DNA of 64,000 bases from Silene latifolia. Lineage: Eukaryota; Streptophyta; Magnoliopsida; Caryophyllales; Caryophyllaceae. The stretch spans positions 40,559,969-40,623,968 of the forward strand of contig NC_133538.1 of the NCBI RefSeq assembly GCF_048544455.1, written 5' to 3'. Shown in pieces: positions 1-11,667 of this stretch. Both the position numbers and the translations under genes were made by a program. The notes below the pieces were generated by a model, which was not told the DNA's origin, did no database searches, and saw only the letters and a program-made list of their open reading frames with translations. Position 1 is the stretch's first letter; each line of letters starts with the position of its first letter.

Positions 1-7
1 GATTAAC

Positions 8-694
8 TTGTTCAAGAAGATCATATTCGCAAGGTTCGGTGTTCCAAGAGCAATCATTAGTGATCGTGGTACTCATTTCGGTGAGAAACAACTTGATGCC
101 TTGTTGGAAAAGTATGGAGTCTATCATAGAAGAGGCTTGGCTTACCACCCACAAACTAGTGGCCAAGTGGAGGTTTCCAACCATGACATCAAGTCCATAC
201 TTGAGAAAGTTATTGCCAAATCACGAAAGGATTGGAGTATGAAGCTTGATGACACCTTATGGGCCTACCGTACCGCGTTTAAGACACCTATTGGTACCTC
301 ACCATATAGGTTGGTCTATGGAAAGGCGTTCCATCTTCGCGTTGAGATGGAACAAAAGGCTTTTTGGGCAATTAAGGAGCTTAAAATGGACCCGAAATTG
401 AGTGGAGAGAAGCGGTTATTGCAACTCAATGAACTTGATGAATTTCGTTTGCAAGCTTATGAGAGCTCATGTCTCTATAAGGAGAAAACAAAAAGATGGC
501 ATGACAAGAAGATCTTGAACAAGGAATTTCAAATTGGTGATAAGGTCTTGCTATTCAATTCCCGTTACAAGCTATTTCCGGGAAAGTTACGATCACAGTG
601 GACCGGTCCATATACCGTCACAAATGTCAACAAGTTCGGTTCTGTTGAACCCGAGCTAAATCATCTTCTTGAAATTCCTTGTTCAAGATCGTAA
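8..694 (+). pseudogene. gypsy integrase, C-terminal part (element 1)
   Basis: C-terminal half of a Ty3/gypsy integrase, the enzyme that joins element cDNA to host DNA. The core motif ISDRGTHF (second catalytic Asp) lies near residue 17 and the region [14 protein letters not shown] with the catalytic Glu follows. The usual gypsy tail is present: [20 protein letters not shown], then the C-terminal beta domain with [20 protein letters not shown] and GPY. The frame is open across the whole stretch and the upstream part lies outside the window. The last residues after NKFGS do not look like the family and are probably out of frame. The closest relative in the window is the integrase of element 3 (32102-33225). 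Confidence 0.9.
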
Positions 695-1196
695 AAAATA
701 GAAGAAAAGAATTCACTTCCATAGACAAGCAGGTCAAACACGGGAAAAGGCAGTCAACCCCGATCGGGGTCGTGGTTCTGTGATTTTATTGCTGCTATTT
801 GACGGGTAAAAAAAAAGCTTTTATCCTTCATTTGCAAACCCGACGGTACTTTCCTCTTCTCTATCTCCATTATTTTCTTCAATACTTCACCTAAAATCAC
901 AAGGAAACATCAATTTCTTCATTGATTTGCAAGATTCATTCACCCATTAACATCAATTGGTAAGTTTCCTTCTCTTTTCTCTTTTCATTCATCCATTTCA
1001 ATCAATTAATTGGATTATGCAAACCCTAACTCAATTTGGGGGAATTCGATTTTGTGCTTTTTAGTGCTAGAAATTGATTGTAGAATGCTTATTACATGTT
1101 TGTAGTGTGAATTAGTTCACTAATTCATACTATTATGCCTATTAGGGTGAATTTTGGTTTGCCTTGAGATGAATTTGTGTCTTCAATTTCAGAAAA
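695..1196 (+). other. pol-env spacer with gene-like leader and intron (element 1)
   Basis: Non-coding stretch between the integrase end and the env-like ATG. It holds one CCCCGATCGGGG palindrome (758-769), a CT-rich stretch resembling a plant 5' UTR (about 840-955), a consensus 5' splice site (GTAAGT at 960-965) and a pyrimidine-rich acceptor ending CAG at 1192, four bases before the ATG at 1197. This would make a 233 bp leader intron. Athila-type elements are thought to express the env-like gene from a separate or spliced RNA; that this stretch serves that purpose is inference. Confidence 0.6.
758..769. repeat. CCCCGATCGGGG palindrome, internal copy (element 1)
   Basis: Perfect 12-base palindrome just after the pol end. 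The same word occurs twice in the 3' LTR of the same element (22526-22537 and 22546-22557, 20 nt apart). Confidence 0.9.
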
Positions 1197-2827
1197 ATGG
1201 CACCAAGAAGACCTCCTACCCAAGGTGCTTCTAAGAGAAGAAGAGGTGAGGCGGAATCCTCTTATGCTGCGGAGGATGTGCAAATGGAAGAAGTCTCGGA
1301 GTGGCAAGACCCGGATTTTCCGGGTCTGATCTTCAATTCACAAGCTCAATACAACAATTGGGTCATCTTGAAGAGCAAAGGTATGAAACCAACAAAATTT
1401 ATCAACCAAGCTTCTTTAAACAACATTGGAATTGAGAAAAATGTGAAAGCTTTGTTTAAAAATCTTGGTATGAAACATTGTTACACAATGAATTATAAGA
1501 CCTTCCCCGAACTCACCCTTGAGTTCTTGAGCTCTTTCGAGTTTTATAGGTCTAGGAAACCCGGTTTTATTGTTTTTATTACCTTTCGCTTGTTTAACGA
1601 AGACCATAAAATGGACTTAGCGGACTTTGCTGCTATCTTTCAATTGCCTCACAAGGACTTACCCATCAAATCACCTGGTGATTATAACCCCGTTTTGACT
1701 TGGAATGCAATCTCTCACTTGCCTTTTCCGGTTGGGATCATACCCCTCATCAATTTATTCATTATCCCGACATAAGGATTTGGCAAAGGTTTATGGGATG
1801 GACCTTTTTTGGGAGAAATGAACCTCACTCGGTGAGGAAGATTGAGGTAGAAATTTTGGGTGCTTTCTTGAATGTTAATGGTGATGAGAAATGGGGAATC
1901 AATATCCCTTACCACTTTGCGGTACACTTGACCAAACAATGTAATGTCAAGAATAGTTGTATTATCTCAGGAGGTTTGGTCACTAAGATTTCACACCACT
2001 TATGTAGGTTTAACCAAGAGAATACCAATTTGAGACCATTGCTTGAGTCTAGGGAAAAGGGAGTTGGGCTTGATTATGAATATTTTCTTTCTTGTAATTG
2101 GTTTAGGGATGCTTACCCTAACATGGTTTGGAAGATAGGTAGGCAAGACTCCATTAGTCTACCCGAAGAAAAGAAAGAAATTAAGGCTTTGGTTCACACT
2201 AAGCCTCATCGTGGAAGTGACCCCTTTACTAAACCTACCTACCATTTAGACCTAAGAGGTGAGCCGCCTACCACGGTTGAGAGGCATGCGGGAGGTCAAC
2301 CCTCTCAAGCACGTCACTCCACCTCTAGCATTGAGTCACCATATAGCATAGAAATGATGAATATGATGCGGGAAATGAACTTAGGTGTAAATCAAATTCG
2401 TAATGACCAACGACTTGCATTACATCCTATTTATGATCATTTTGCTAGGCAAGGAGTTGTCCAACCCGAGGGGCCACACCCTTCATTATATACTTATCCT
2501 CCGGGTGGATTTTCTCCTCCTTCCCCTATTCCCCCTCCCCCTCCTAACAATGATGCAGGTACATTTGCTACATATGAACCCGGTCCGGAATTTTGTGGTT
2601 CGGATTATGGTGTTGAGGCATTATATGGCGGCTAAGGATGATATGGTGGGTATGGTGGGATTAGTAGCTATGGTGATGGTCTTGGTAGTGCCCAAGATAT
2701 TGGTGAGTATGTCACTCGTCTTCAAGAGGATGATTCAAGTGGAAGTGGCCACCAAGGTGAATCAAGTGGTAGGGCTAAGAAGAAGAAGAAAGGGAGGAAG
2801 GGGTTCAATTTTTGGCCCTTTTCTTAG
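1197..2827 (+). pseudogene. Athila env-like ORF, broken (element 1)
   Basis: Accessory gene downstream of pol, of the ATHILA ORF-1 type. The first part (1197 to about 1735) begins MAPRRPPTQG, has a basic KRRRGE stretch near residue 13 and the family-like segment LTLEFLSSFEF. A frameshift between about 1730 and 1770 moves reading to another frame, open to TAA at 2633. Reading that frame on through TAA (2633) and TGA (2639) gives a Gly/Tyr-rich then Lys-rich tail ending at TAG 2825-2827. So there are one frameshift and two internal stops. The product's function is unknown in the family. The comparable ORF in element 3 is intact. The start is set by the ATG just after the predicted splice acceptor. 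Confidence 0.75.
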
Positions 2828-3745
2828 TTGATTGATGAAGAAATCCCCCGAATTCATGCTAGCTTGGGGGGGGGGGCTAGCGAGTTGAGTAAGTTTTTAA
2901 TTTCTTTGCATATTAGTTTAGATCTTGCAACCCATTAAACATAACCTCTAGTCCTTCTTGTTTTGTGCTTTGAGCCATTTTTATGGTTTGATTGGGTAAT
3001 TTGAATAGTTGGAACATTGAGGACAATGTGATGTTTAGCTTGGGGGGGGGGGGATTGTATTTGCATCTAGTTTAGTTTGCATGTAGTGTAGAAAATTTGA
3101 AAATTTTTGAGAGAAATTTTTGCTTTGTGCTTGCTTGTAGCCTACTTTCCTCTTTGCTTATCCTAATAAAGGCTTGTTGCTAATGATTTATTCTTTAATG
3201 ATGGGATATTAGCTACATGGGAATGTCTTGACATAGTAGGTGGGAGATGGAGAATGAACCGAATAGGCTTGATCTTGACTTGTGGCAAGCTAAAAAATGG
3301 TAAGGTAGAGCCTCTTTAGACCGATGCATCCATATCCGGTCTCTCTTAGGTGAGTGTAGGTGTCTCCTTATAATGTGTGTTTCATCAAAACGCACAAGTA
3401 TGGTTCTCATGTCATTTCTTGGTAAGCATGCGTTCATTTGTTATAACATTTTGGAGCCATTCACATGATATTTTAGCCTTTTTGACCCCTTCACAAAAAT
3501 TATCCTTAGCTACATCATTGAAATTGCCTACCCTTGTTGAGCTAGTAACTTAGTTGGATAGTGTTTGGGTGCTCATTGGATATGGTTTATTGTTTGAAGT
3601 CATGTGAGCTTGGTCTTAATGCTCAAAAAAAGGAAAAAGAAGAAAAATGAATGAAAAAAGTTGAAAAAAAATGAGAATGAAGAAAATGAAAAAAAAATGG
3701 AGAAATTCTCAAATGAATGAATGAGAAAAAGCATGAAAAAAAAAG
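2828..3745 (+). other. 3' non-coding tail with poly-G tracts (element 1)
   Basis: No coding signal. Two long G runs follow AGCTTGG contexts (about 2867-2877 and 3041-3052), resembling polypurine tracts. The end (about 3625-3745) is an A/G-rich low-complexity stretch into which element 2 inserted. The tail resumes at 21427 with similar A/G-rich sequence. Confidence 0.7.
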
Positions 3746-5364
3746 GGATGCGTGTTCTAAATATGATGTTTTACACCCTATTTTACACGCATTTCAGAGC
3801 TCAATTATGTAGTTTATGCTACTATTTTCCCTATTTCCGTCTACTTTCATGTTTTTGTGTAACACTGCAGAAATAGGAAGAATGCAGCGGAAAACAAGCC
3901 GAATCCGTCCCCGAGTACTAGGCATAGGACCTGACGTGAAGTAAAGACTCGGGAAGCAAACTTGGTGCACGTATCAAGGCTTGAAAGATAGATTTGCGAG
4001 AGTTTCAGAAGCGGATTACCAGCTGACTTGGTCTATAGACTGACCTACATGGTCTATAGACTGTCAGAATGCTGAACAGTTTACTGCAGGAAGAGCAGTC
4101 AGTCGATCGACTGAGGTCCATGGTCGATCGACCACATGAGCTGACGTGCAAGTTTTATTTTAAGTCAGAAGCTTCTGATATTCTCGGCCTTTGGTCGATC
4201 GACTGGTTGATATGGTCGATCGACTGCTTATGCAACCTAAACGAGAATTAAAAGAATTTTACCTAAGTCCATTTGTAATTAGGTGTGGAGAAGGGTTTTA
4301 CGTGACACTTCTATATAACGTAACTCCTTCCTACTGCTTTAGATATAGGGATTTTTGGGAGAGATTTAGATACACATACCTAGTTTGTTCTACAATTTTC
4401 ATTAGTTTTCAATAAAGTTCTTCTTTTGCATCCGGATTCATTTTCTTGCGTTCTCCGTTTCTGGTAATTCTTGTTCTAATTTTAATTTAATTTTATTCCT
4501 TCTTATTAGATTAGAATTGATTAGTTAGAATCCTTAACCCCTAATTCCTTGTTTTATGCGGTTTTCTTGTTCATTTAATTTAGTTATGAATTCTATTGTT
4601 TTCATCTTTAGTTTCGTTATTGTTGTTAATTTCAGTATGAGCAACTTAACCCTTCGTGCTAAGATGTAGAGGACCTGTAATGTAGGCGGCATAGAATTCG
4701 CAAACCTGATTCGGGTCTTGGTCGATCGACTGAGCCCATTGGTCGATTGATCGGCTCACGTAAGATCTGCTCTGTTTTAATTGATTAGATTTCTTAATTT
4801 GACAAATCAAGTGCACGCGACTAGTTGAATACTTAGTAATTGATCGACACATTAGATCGAAAGATAGGGGAGGGAATTAGACTACCAATTGAAACGACTA
4901 AATTATACCGAGATCGAAAGATAGGTACTATTTAGGCATTTAAGAATCACTTTTCAGGGCGAGAGTCAGTACTAGTGATACTTAGGGATCCGTAGGTAGA
5001 TCGAAAGATGCTACCTGTTAAGAATGGACCGAGAGGACTTCTTATTTTCCCGTCTTAAGTGATTATTTCAGACTTACTTAGGATACTGCCGTCGAAACTA
5101 CAGTCAACCGACCATCTTAGCATCCTTTTGATATTTGATTTCATCTATTTTCTTTAATTGCTTATTTAATTGCTTTAGTTTAGTTTTATATTTTTTGCCT
5201 TTAGTTATAGAATTATTCAAATCAAACCCCTCGAAACTGTTATTTCAGACTTAAATTATACAACTTTAAATTGCTTGCCTCCTTGTGGTTCGACCCTAAC
5301 TGCCACTATCTATAATAGTAGTTTGGATTATAAATTTTAATTTTAATACTCTACGACGGTATCA
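3746..5364 (+). repeat. 5' LTR of element 2
   Basis: Matches 19808-21426 along its whole length, from ATGCGTG to the terminal TATCA. The first base is G where the 3' copy has T of the canonical TG. It contains four palindrome pairs at 4031/4052, 4102/4123, 4194/4215 and 4721/4742, each 21 nt apart, and several GATCGAAAGAT words (about 4855-5010). Confidence 0.9.
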
Positions 5365-5369
5365 AATTT

Positions 5370-5387
5370 TGGCGTCGTTGCCGAGGA
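5370..5387 (+). other. primer binding site, tRNA-Asp type (element 2)
   Basis: TGGCGTCGTTGCCGAGGA, six bases after the LTR end, resembles the complement of the plant tRNA-Asp 3' end used by Athila/Tat elements, with two differences from the common TGGCGCCGTTGCCGGGGA. Confidence 0.8.
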
Positions 5388-5490
5388 GGGAATTGTTTAA
5401 TTTTTAGTTGTTTTTATTTTAGTCTTTTTCTTGGTTTAAGGGACACCTGTTCCTTAAACTGTTCTCATATTCTACTTATAGTTTCCTCTT

Positions 5491-5962
5491 ATGCGCAGGT
5501 CACAGGGTGGTGAATTACGACCGTTAGATCCTGAGATCGAGAGGACCTTGCGTGAGTTGAGACGATCATCTAGAGTATTGCCGACAGAGGAAGAGATGAG
5601 TACTCTGTCCAGTTATTGCGAGAACGAATTATTTGAGGAGGATCCACCTTCGTCTCCTATTTCTACTTCTTCAGCTGAAACCGTTACATCTCCAGATATG
5701 GCTGAAGAAGCAAGTATAGCCAGTCACTCCGAGCCAAAAGCTGAGAATCTCTATAAGGGATTCGCGTTGCCAACTGGGACGGATAGAAAATTCGAAGCGA
5801 AACCGTCCTACATTAACTTGGTTGAGAGAAACCAATTTGGGGGAGCTGAAAATGAAGATGCAGCCAAGCATATGGAGATATTCATTGACTACTGTTGTTC
5901 CATACCCCCACCAGCAGGTGTGACCCAGGACCAGATAAAAGAGGCGATGTTCATATTCTCGC
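5491..5962 (+). pseudogene. gag, N-terminal part (element 2)
   Basis: Start of an Athila-like gag: MRRSQGGELRPLDPEIERTL, an acidic Ser/Thr-rich stretch, then the segment with FALPTGTDRKFEAKPSYINL and NEDAAKHMEIFIDYC that precedes the retrotransposon gag domain. The frame is open up to the copia insertion after codon TCG. The target duplication CTCGC (5958-5962) repeats at 15046-15050, where the gag frame resumes as RDAAREWYRDL. Confidence 0.85.
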
Positions 5963-7036
5963 TGTTGGAGCTTGTGTCCTCCACAATTAGTGTGATAACA
6001 TTTATAAATCTCTTATAGGTTCACAAGGGTATACTTAGTATTTTATCAGTTGATTAACGATTACTTAATAACGGTTGGCTTGCTAGAAAGTTTGACTTTA
6101 TTATCATACTGATGGCGGTGATCAACTGGTCCCTAAAAGTCACACCTAAAGGAAGTGTTTGAGAGATGTGATTATGGAAATGTAATCACATTGATGCCTT
6201 ACGTGACTAAAAGGTTAGTCCATGTATTTAACTAAACAGTTAGTCAATGTGATGATGAGACGATTATTTAATTCAATTGAATAATATTAGCTGAGACAAA
6301 TTAACTGTCAATTCGTAAATTGAATATAATATGTTATATTTAATTAATGTATATAATGTTAGCTTGAACGAATTAAGATGTTAATTCGTAATTAAACGTA
6401 ATCGGTTATATTTAATTAGCAAATTATAAATATGCGATATTTATAGTTAATGTATATATTATACAATATTGTCATAATAAAGGTTGAATGATGGTATTGA
6501 TAAATCGACTGCAAACTGTTATAAGTGGACTTATTAATACATGTCAATATATATGACAATTGAGGAATTATACACATTATATACATTTTAGACAACAACC
6601 AAAAATAAGAATATTATATCCTTATTTGGTTGGTGTTTCACTCGGTCAAAAACAAGAAAAAAAAAGGAAGAAAAATATCTCCCCTTTTTTCCTCTCCTAT
6701 TTCGGTTATATTAGGGTTGAAGGGAGATCATTTTTCTAACTCTCTTTTGACCTAATTTTCTCTCATAAAAAAAAAACACAAAACCCTAAAATTAATTAAT
6801 GAATTTGGGGATCTCATTCTAGCAAATTGAGAGGCATTTCTCGGAGCATCTTGGGTTCAACAATTAGGAGAATATCAATTCGATATTGTTCTTAGGCCAT
6901 ATTTGCTAGGACCGAAGGTTGATTCTTAATCTTATTCTTTTTGTTTATGCAATTTCATTTATGACTAGAAATTTCATAATCATAATTTCGTTATAATTTT
7001 AATTATTAAAAGGGAAGTATACCGATATTTCCTACA
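5963..7036 (+). repeat. 5' LTR of copia element A
   Basis: 1074 bp, starts TGTTGGAGC and ends CCTACA. Near-identical to 13974-15045. AT-rich, with a repeated motif around TTAATTCGTAA and ATATGTTATATTTAATTA in its middle. Confidence 0.95.
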
Positions 7037-7038
7037 AG

Positions 7039-7050
7039 TGGTATCAGAGC
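7039..7050 (+). other. primer binding site, tRNA-iMet type (copia A)
   Basis: TGGTATCAGAGC, two bases after the LTR, complements the 3' end of initiator methionine tRNA, the usual primer for plant copia elements. Confidence 0.95.
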
Positions 7051-9181
7051 CAAGGCCACGAAATTATTTTATATGAATTTCATAAATGAATTTAAACAAA
7101 TTTAAAGAAAAAAATAGGTCTCAAAAATTTGCGAGTTGAGTAAGTTTTTGAAAAATTTGCCGAATGAAATTTTTCCAGCCGTGAGTTTTTTTTTTTTTTT
7201 GTTCTTGTTTCCATTTTGATTTATTCATATTGTTGTTTTAATTAGTTAAGATGATAATATGATAAATTTGTAGATGTTTTAATTTAATTAGTATTAAATT
7301 GAAATGTAAATGGAAATTGTTTGATATTGTTCAATTGTTTTTGCTATATTGTTTTTGGTATACAAGTTAATTTAACAAATATTCAAATCAATTGTGATGA
7401 TCGGTTTAATCATGATTTAGATATTCATTTTAATAGGTTAAATTGAATCATCTAGTTTGAATATATGGTTAAATTAAAAAGATGATTATGCCAATCTTGT
7501 TATAATAGCAACTATAAACAATTGTTCATAACAAATGAGTTGTTTTAAGAAAAAAATCTGTTTTTCTCGTTTTTAGGGCATATGCCGAGACATTAAAAAA
7601 AATATTCTTTTTTTTTGTTTTGTGTATATGCCGAGGTGAGAAAAAAAAAAATTCTGTTTTTTTTTTTGTTTTGTAAATGTCGTAAGGTTACAAAAGAATA
7701 AAAATGGGTTGTTTTCGTTTTTTTTCAGCCGAGAACTTTAAATATAAAAAAAAAATTCCCTTTTATTTGGGCAGAATGCCGAGTGCATTAGGAAAAAAAA
7801 ACTAGTTTTTTTGCTTTTCAGAAATGCCGAGTGCCTTTAATGAAAATTTTTTGTTTTTGGCCAATATTGATTATACATTATTATCTATAATGTATAATAA
7901 TTGTTGTGAAAAGGTTCACAAAATTAAAGATACCTAATTATTTTAAAGAGGTTTAAAATAATGTTAGATTGATTCATATTACAAGATTAATATGTATTAA
8001 GATTAAAATTATTGTGAGTAATTGAGGAATTGTCACATAATTTGATCATTTAAATAGGTGATTTGGATAAATTACTCTACATAATTAAGGAATTATGTCT
8101 TGAATGATTAATTTTATAATTGATGCATTTTTATTTAGTTGAATGTTTTGTTGAATGGTTTAATTTACGTATTTTTGCAATCGGTTGTAATTTGTAATAC
8201 CTAGTGTGGCCTTAGTTAATTATGTTTTCTTAATGATGGAAACATAATTTTTATGTAATTTTGAGATCTCGTATCTCCGTTTGATTTTCTTTTATATTAT
8301 GGTTTTGAAATTATAATGTAAATAGGTTTATTTTGTAATTTATTAATTGTAATTTTTGAGAAGACTAAAGATGGATATTGGATTGCTCACTCCGCTACAT
8401 GGACCAAGATGGAACATCAGGACAAGCTTCTCGGGTCCAAGGATGGATTCCAAAGTTGTATTTATGTTCATTTTGGTAGATAGGCCACACTAGGACTTTT
8501 TTGTTTTACGTTTTACCATTCTTATTGCTTTTCACTCATATGATAGTTAGTGCATCATATTCCGCCTAAACCAAACCACATACTTATATGCATGAAAATT
8601 GACTCATATAGATTGTATGTTAGTTTTCATAGACATACAGATGTCACACTTTTTAAGCCATCACCTTAGTTTATTCATTCGCATGCTAGATATTAGTTCA
8701 CTTAAAATGAATTAAAATAAAGTTGATGGGATCTTCCTCTAAAACTGAAATTGGGACTAGTCTTTATAAGGGCAAACAACTATGAATCCCTTCTTCGTCG
8801 GTAGGCATATAGGACATTACTCTCCATATGACCCCTTCTACATTGGGTAAGTAGTTTGTGTTGACTAAGTTTACCTCAACATTATAATCAGAAGAGTTTC
8901 TCGTGATTATGATGGACTAAAGATAGAATTTACAGAAATTTATCGACCAAGAATTCTAATTGTAGAATTAGCCAAGAAGTTGGCTTATCAATTTACAGAT
9001 AATTGAGTCTTGGGATCATTTATATAATTCTTGAGGGAGGTCAATTGTATAAATGCTTGAGTCTTCGCGTTATAACAGTATTGCATTAGACTTAAATCAT
9101 AACGATGAGTATGCTTATTATATTTTATTCTTCTTTTCGCAGTGTAGAATACGTTTTATTTTGATAATACTGTTACAACAA
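7051..9181 (+). other. 2.1 kb leader of copia A with degenerate repeats
   Basis: Non-coding, AT-rich, with many T runs and A runs. Between about 7130 and 7850 the word ATGCCGAG or a variant recurs (near 7570, 7630, 7675, 7725, 7772, 7825), each followed by an A run and a T run, suggesting decayed tandem units. Long leaders occur in some copia lineages. No ORF of note. Confidence 0.7.
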
Positions 9182-10474
9182 ATGGCTGGAAATAACGAAA
9201 TCCCTATGCCAAGTGCCACACTTGGACGCGAGTCCTGGCTAAAAGCTTTCATGGACCACATGAATCAGTTCACTCGACTGAAGAATGACGGGTCCAACTT
9301 TGCGGACTGGGAGGCATCATTACGGAATGCTGCCATTGTTGACGGTAAGCTCAAGTACTTAACTGAGCCAATAACGGTAAACCCAGGCCCCAATGCAGGA
9401 GTTAACGAGTCACTTGCTTATAGTGACTTCGTCATGGAAGCGGGTGCGATAAAGAACGTACTCATTTTTGCAATGGAAACCAATTTGCAAAGACGCTTCA
9501 TTGCCCAAGGTGCAAACAAGATTTTCACCACGCTAACTAATGAGTTCTCAAAAGCACCGAGAATCGTTACTTATGAGCATACATGTCGCTTCTTTGATGC
9601 GAAACTCCAGAAGGGCCAACCGGTTCGCCCACGCATTCTTAACATGATTGAGAATGTCGAGAAATTGGAGGCACTTGATTACAAAATCAGTGAGAGCATA
9701 GTCATTGACCGTATGCTTCATTCACTTCATGATGGTTTTGCCCTCTTCATGGCAAATTACTACATGAATGACATGAATAAAAGTCCTCGTGAGCTACACT
9801 CACTTCTCGTACAGACCGAGAAGGATATGGAATTGAGTGGGAGCATTAAGCAAGATGTTCTCATGATTTCCAACAAGAATAAGGGTAAGGGCAAAGCTCC
9901 CGGCGACCTAACTGTAGGAAAGCCAAAGTTTAAGAAGCTAGGAAACGATAAGAGTGGGCCTGGTGAGACTAGTGGCTCACAAGGCAAGGCAAAGAGCAAG
10001 GGCGGTGACATTGAGTGCCACCATTGTCAGAAGACTGGACATTGGAGGAGGAACTGTCCCGTGTACCATGAGGACATAAAAGCAGGCCGCGTCACTCCTG
10101 TTGGTATGTCATCTTATATTCATATGATTGAGATTAACCATGCAAGTTTCGGAACTTGGGTACTTGATACTGGTTGTGGTTCTCATCTGTGTAATCATTT
10201 GCAGGGCCTAAAAAACATCACACCTCTCGCAAAGGGTGATGTTGACCTGCGAGTCGGGAATGGAGCTAGAGTTGCTGCAGTCTTAAAGGGAACATACGTA
10301 ATCCAACTCCCAAGTGGTTTTGAGTTATATTTATATAACTGTTACTATGTACCCAGTTTATCTAAGAACATTATTTCTGTTTCCGTACTTGATAAAGACG
10401 GTTTTTCATTTTCAATAAAGGATAATAGCTGTATTTTCCCTATGAAATGGTTTATGGCAAAGCAGTTTCCATGA
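9182..10474 (+). pseudogene. copia A gag and protease
   Basis: I start it at ATG 9182 (MAGNNEIPMP), downstream of an in-frame leader with no family similarity. It has a UBN2-type gag region (segments FADWEASLRNA, CRFFDAKLQKGQ, YYMNDMNKSPRELHSLL), a Lys/Gly-rich linker, a CCHC zinc knuckle CHHCQKTGHWRRNC (about 10018-10059) for RNA binding, and an aspartic protease with active site DTGCGSH (about 10168-10188). A frameshift between about 10430 and 10470 ends this frame; the protein resumes one frame over at GIYILD. Confidence 0.93.
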
Positions 10475-11667
10475 ATGGAATTTACATCTTAGATCAAACC
10501 ACGGATATATTACACGTGAATAATAAGAAATTAAAGGTTGGTGACAAAGATCAAACTTATCTATGGCATTGTCGAATGGGACACATAAATGAAAAACGTG
10601 TAAAGAAACTTGTCGAGAATGGGACTATTCCCGCATTCGATTTTTCTACATTTGGCACGTGTGAATCATGTCTCATCGGCAAAATGACTCGAAATTCCTT
10701 CAAAGGTGTTGGAATGCACGATAGTGACCTATTAGGACTCATACATACTGATGTATGTGGAGCTATCTCAATTACCGTTAGAGATGGCTATAGATATTTT
10801 ATCACTTTCACGGACGATTTGAGTAGATACGGATATGTCTACTTAATGAAGCATAAAAGTGAGTCCTTTGAAAAATTCAAGGAATACCAAAATAAGGTTG
10901 AGAACCAACTGGGAAGAAAGGTTAAAGCACTCCGTTCAGATCGGGGTGGCGAATATTTTTCAAATGAGTTTGATCAACACCTTAAAGACTGTGGAATCGT
11001 TTTATAGTTAACTTCACCTGGAACACCTCAATTAAATGGTGTGTCCGAACGGAGAAATCGAACACTACTTGATATCGTTCGATCCATGATGAGTCACACG
11101 GTAGTACCTGATTCATTATGGCGTTTTGCTCTTTTGTCAGCTGCTCTTATACTTAACCGAAGTCCGACTAAAGTTGTCGACAAGACTCCATATGAAATGT
11201 GGAAGGGAACGGTCCTTAACTTGTCCTTTATTCGGGTTTGGGGCTGCGAGGCTTATGTCAAGTGGAGACACGAGGATAAGCTCGGCCCACGATCGGTCAA
11301 AACATACTTTATTGGTTATCCAAAAGGAATGTTTGTTCATTACTTCTATTCGCCTACCGAACATCGAGTTTTTGTTGCGGCTAGTGTGACGTTCTTAGAG
11401 AAAGAATTTCTCGAGAACAAGTCAAGTAATAGAACCTTCGAGCTGTCGGAGATTCAAGAACCAACAACCGAGGAACAGATGGAGGAAGTTGTTCCTTCAA
11501 CTGATGATACGGTTAATATTCCTCAGGAACCAAGGAGGTCGGGTAGAGTCTCTAATCCTCCAGACAGATACATTGGTATGGTCGAGGAGAATGACGTTTT
11601 ACTCCTAGAGAGTAATGAACCCGCTACCTATAAAGGTGCCATGACCTGTTCCGACTCAAAGCTATAG
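10447..11667 (+). pseudogene. copia A integrase
   Basis: Contains the pre-integrase zinc-binding region (HCRMGHINEKRVKKL ... CESCLIGK), the core with HTDVCG (first catalytic Asp) and RSDRGGEYFS (second Asp region), and SERRNRTLLDIVRSMM with the catalytic Glu region. One in-frame TAG at 11005-11007 lies between GIVL and LTSPGTPQLNG. A second TAG at 11665-11667 ends the segment before LEAMQSEMDSM. Both stops are one transition away from a sense codon (inference: Gln and Trp). The same frame runs on into RT. Confidence 0.93.

Noticed and set aside
2403..2831. 142-codon open frame overlapping the element 1 env-like end
   Set aside because: It is an alternative frame of the same DNA; the frame continuing from 1700 gives the Gly/Tyr- and Lys-rich tail and fits better.
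4102..4224. GATC-centred words as Dam methylation or origin sites
   Set aside because: Dam-type methylation is bacterial; nothing in this window is bacterial, and one pair has TATA instead of GATC.
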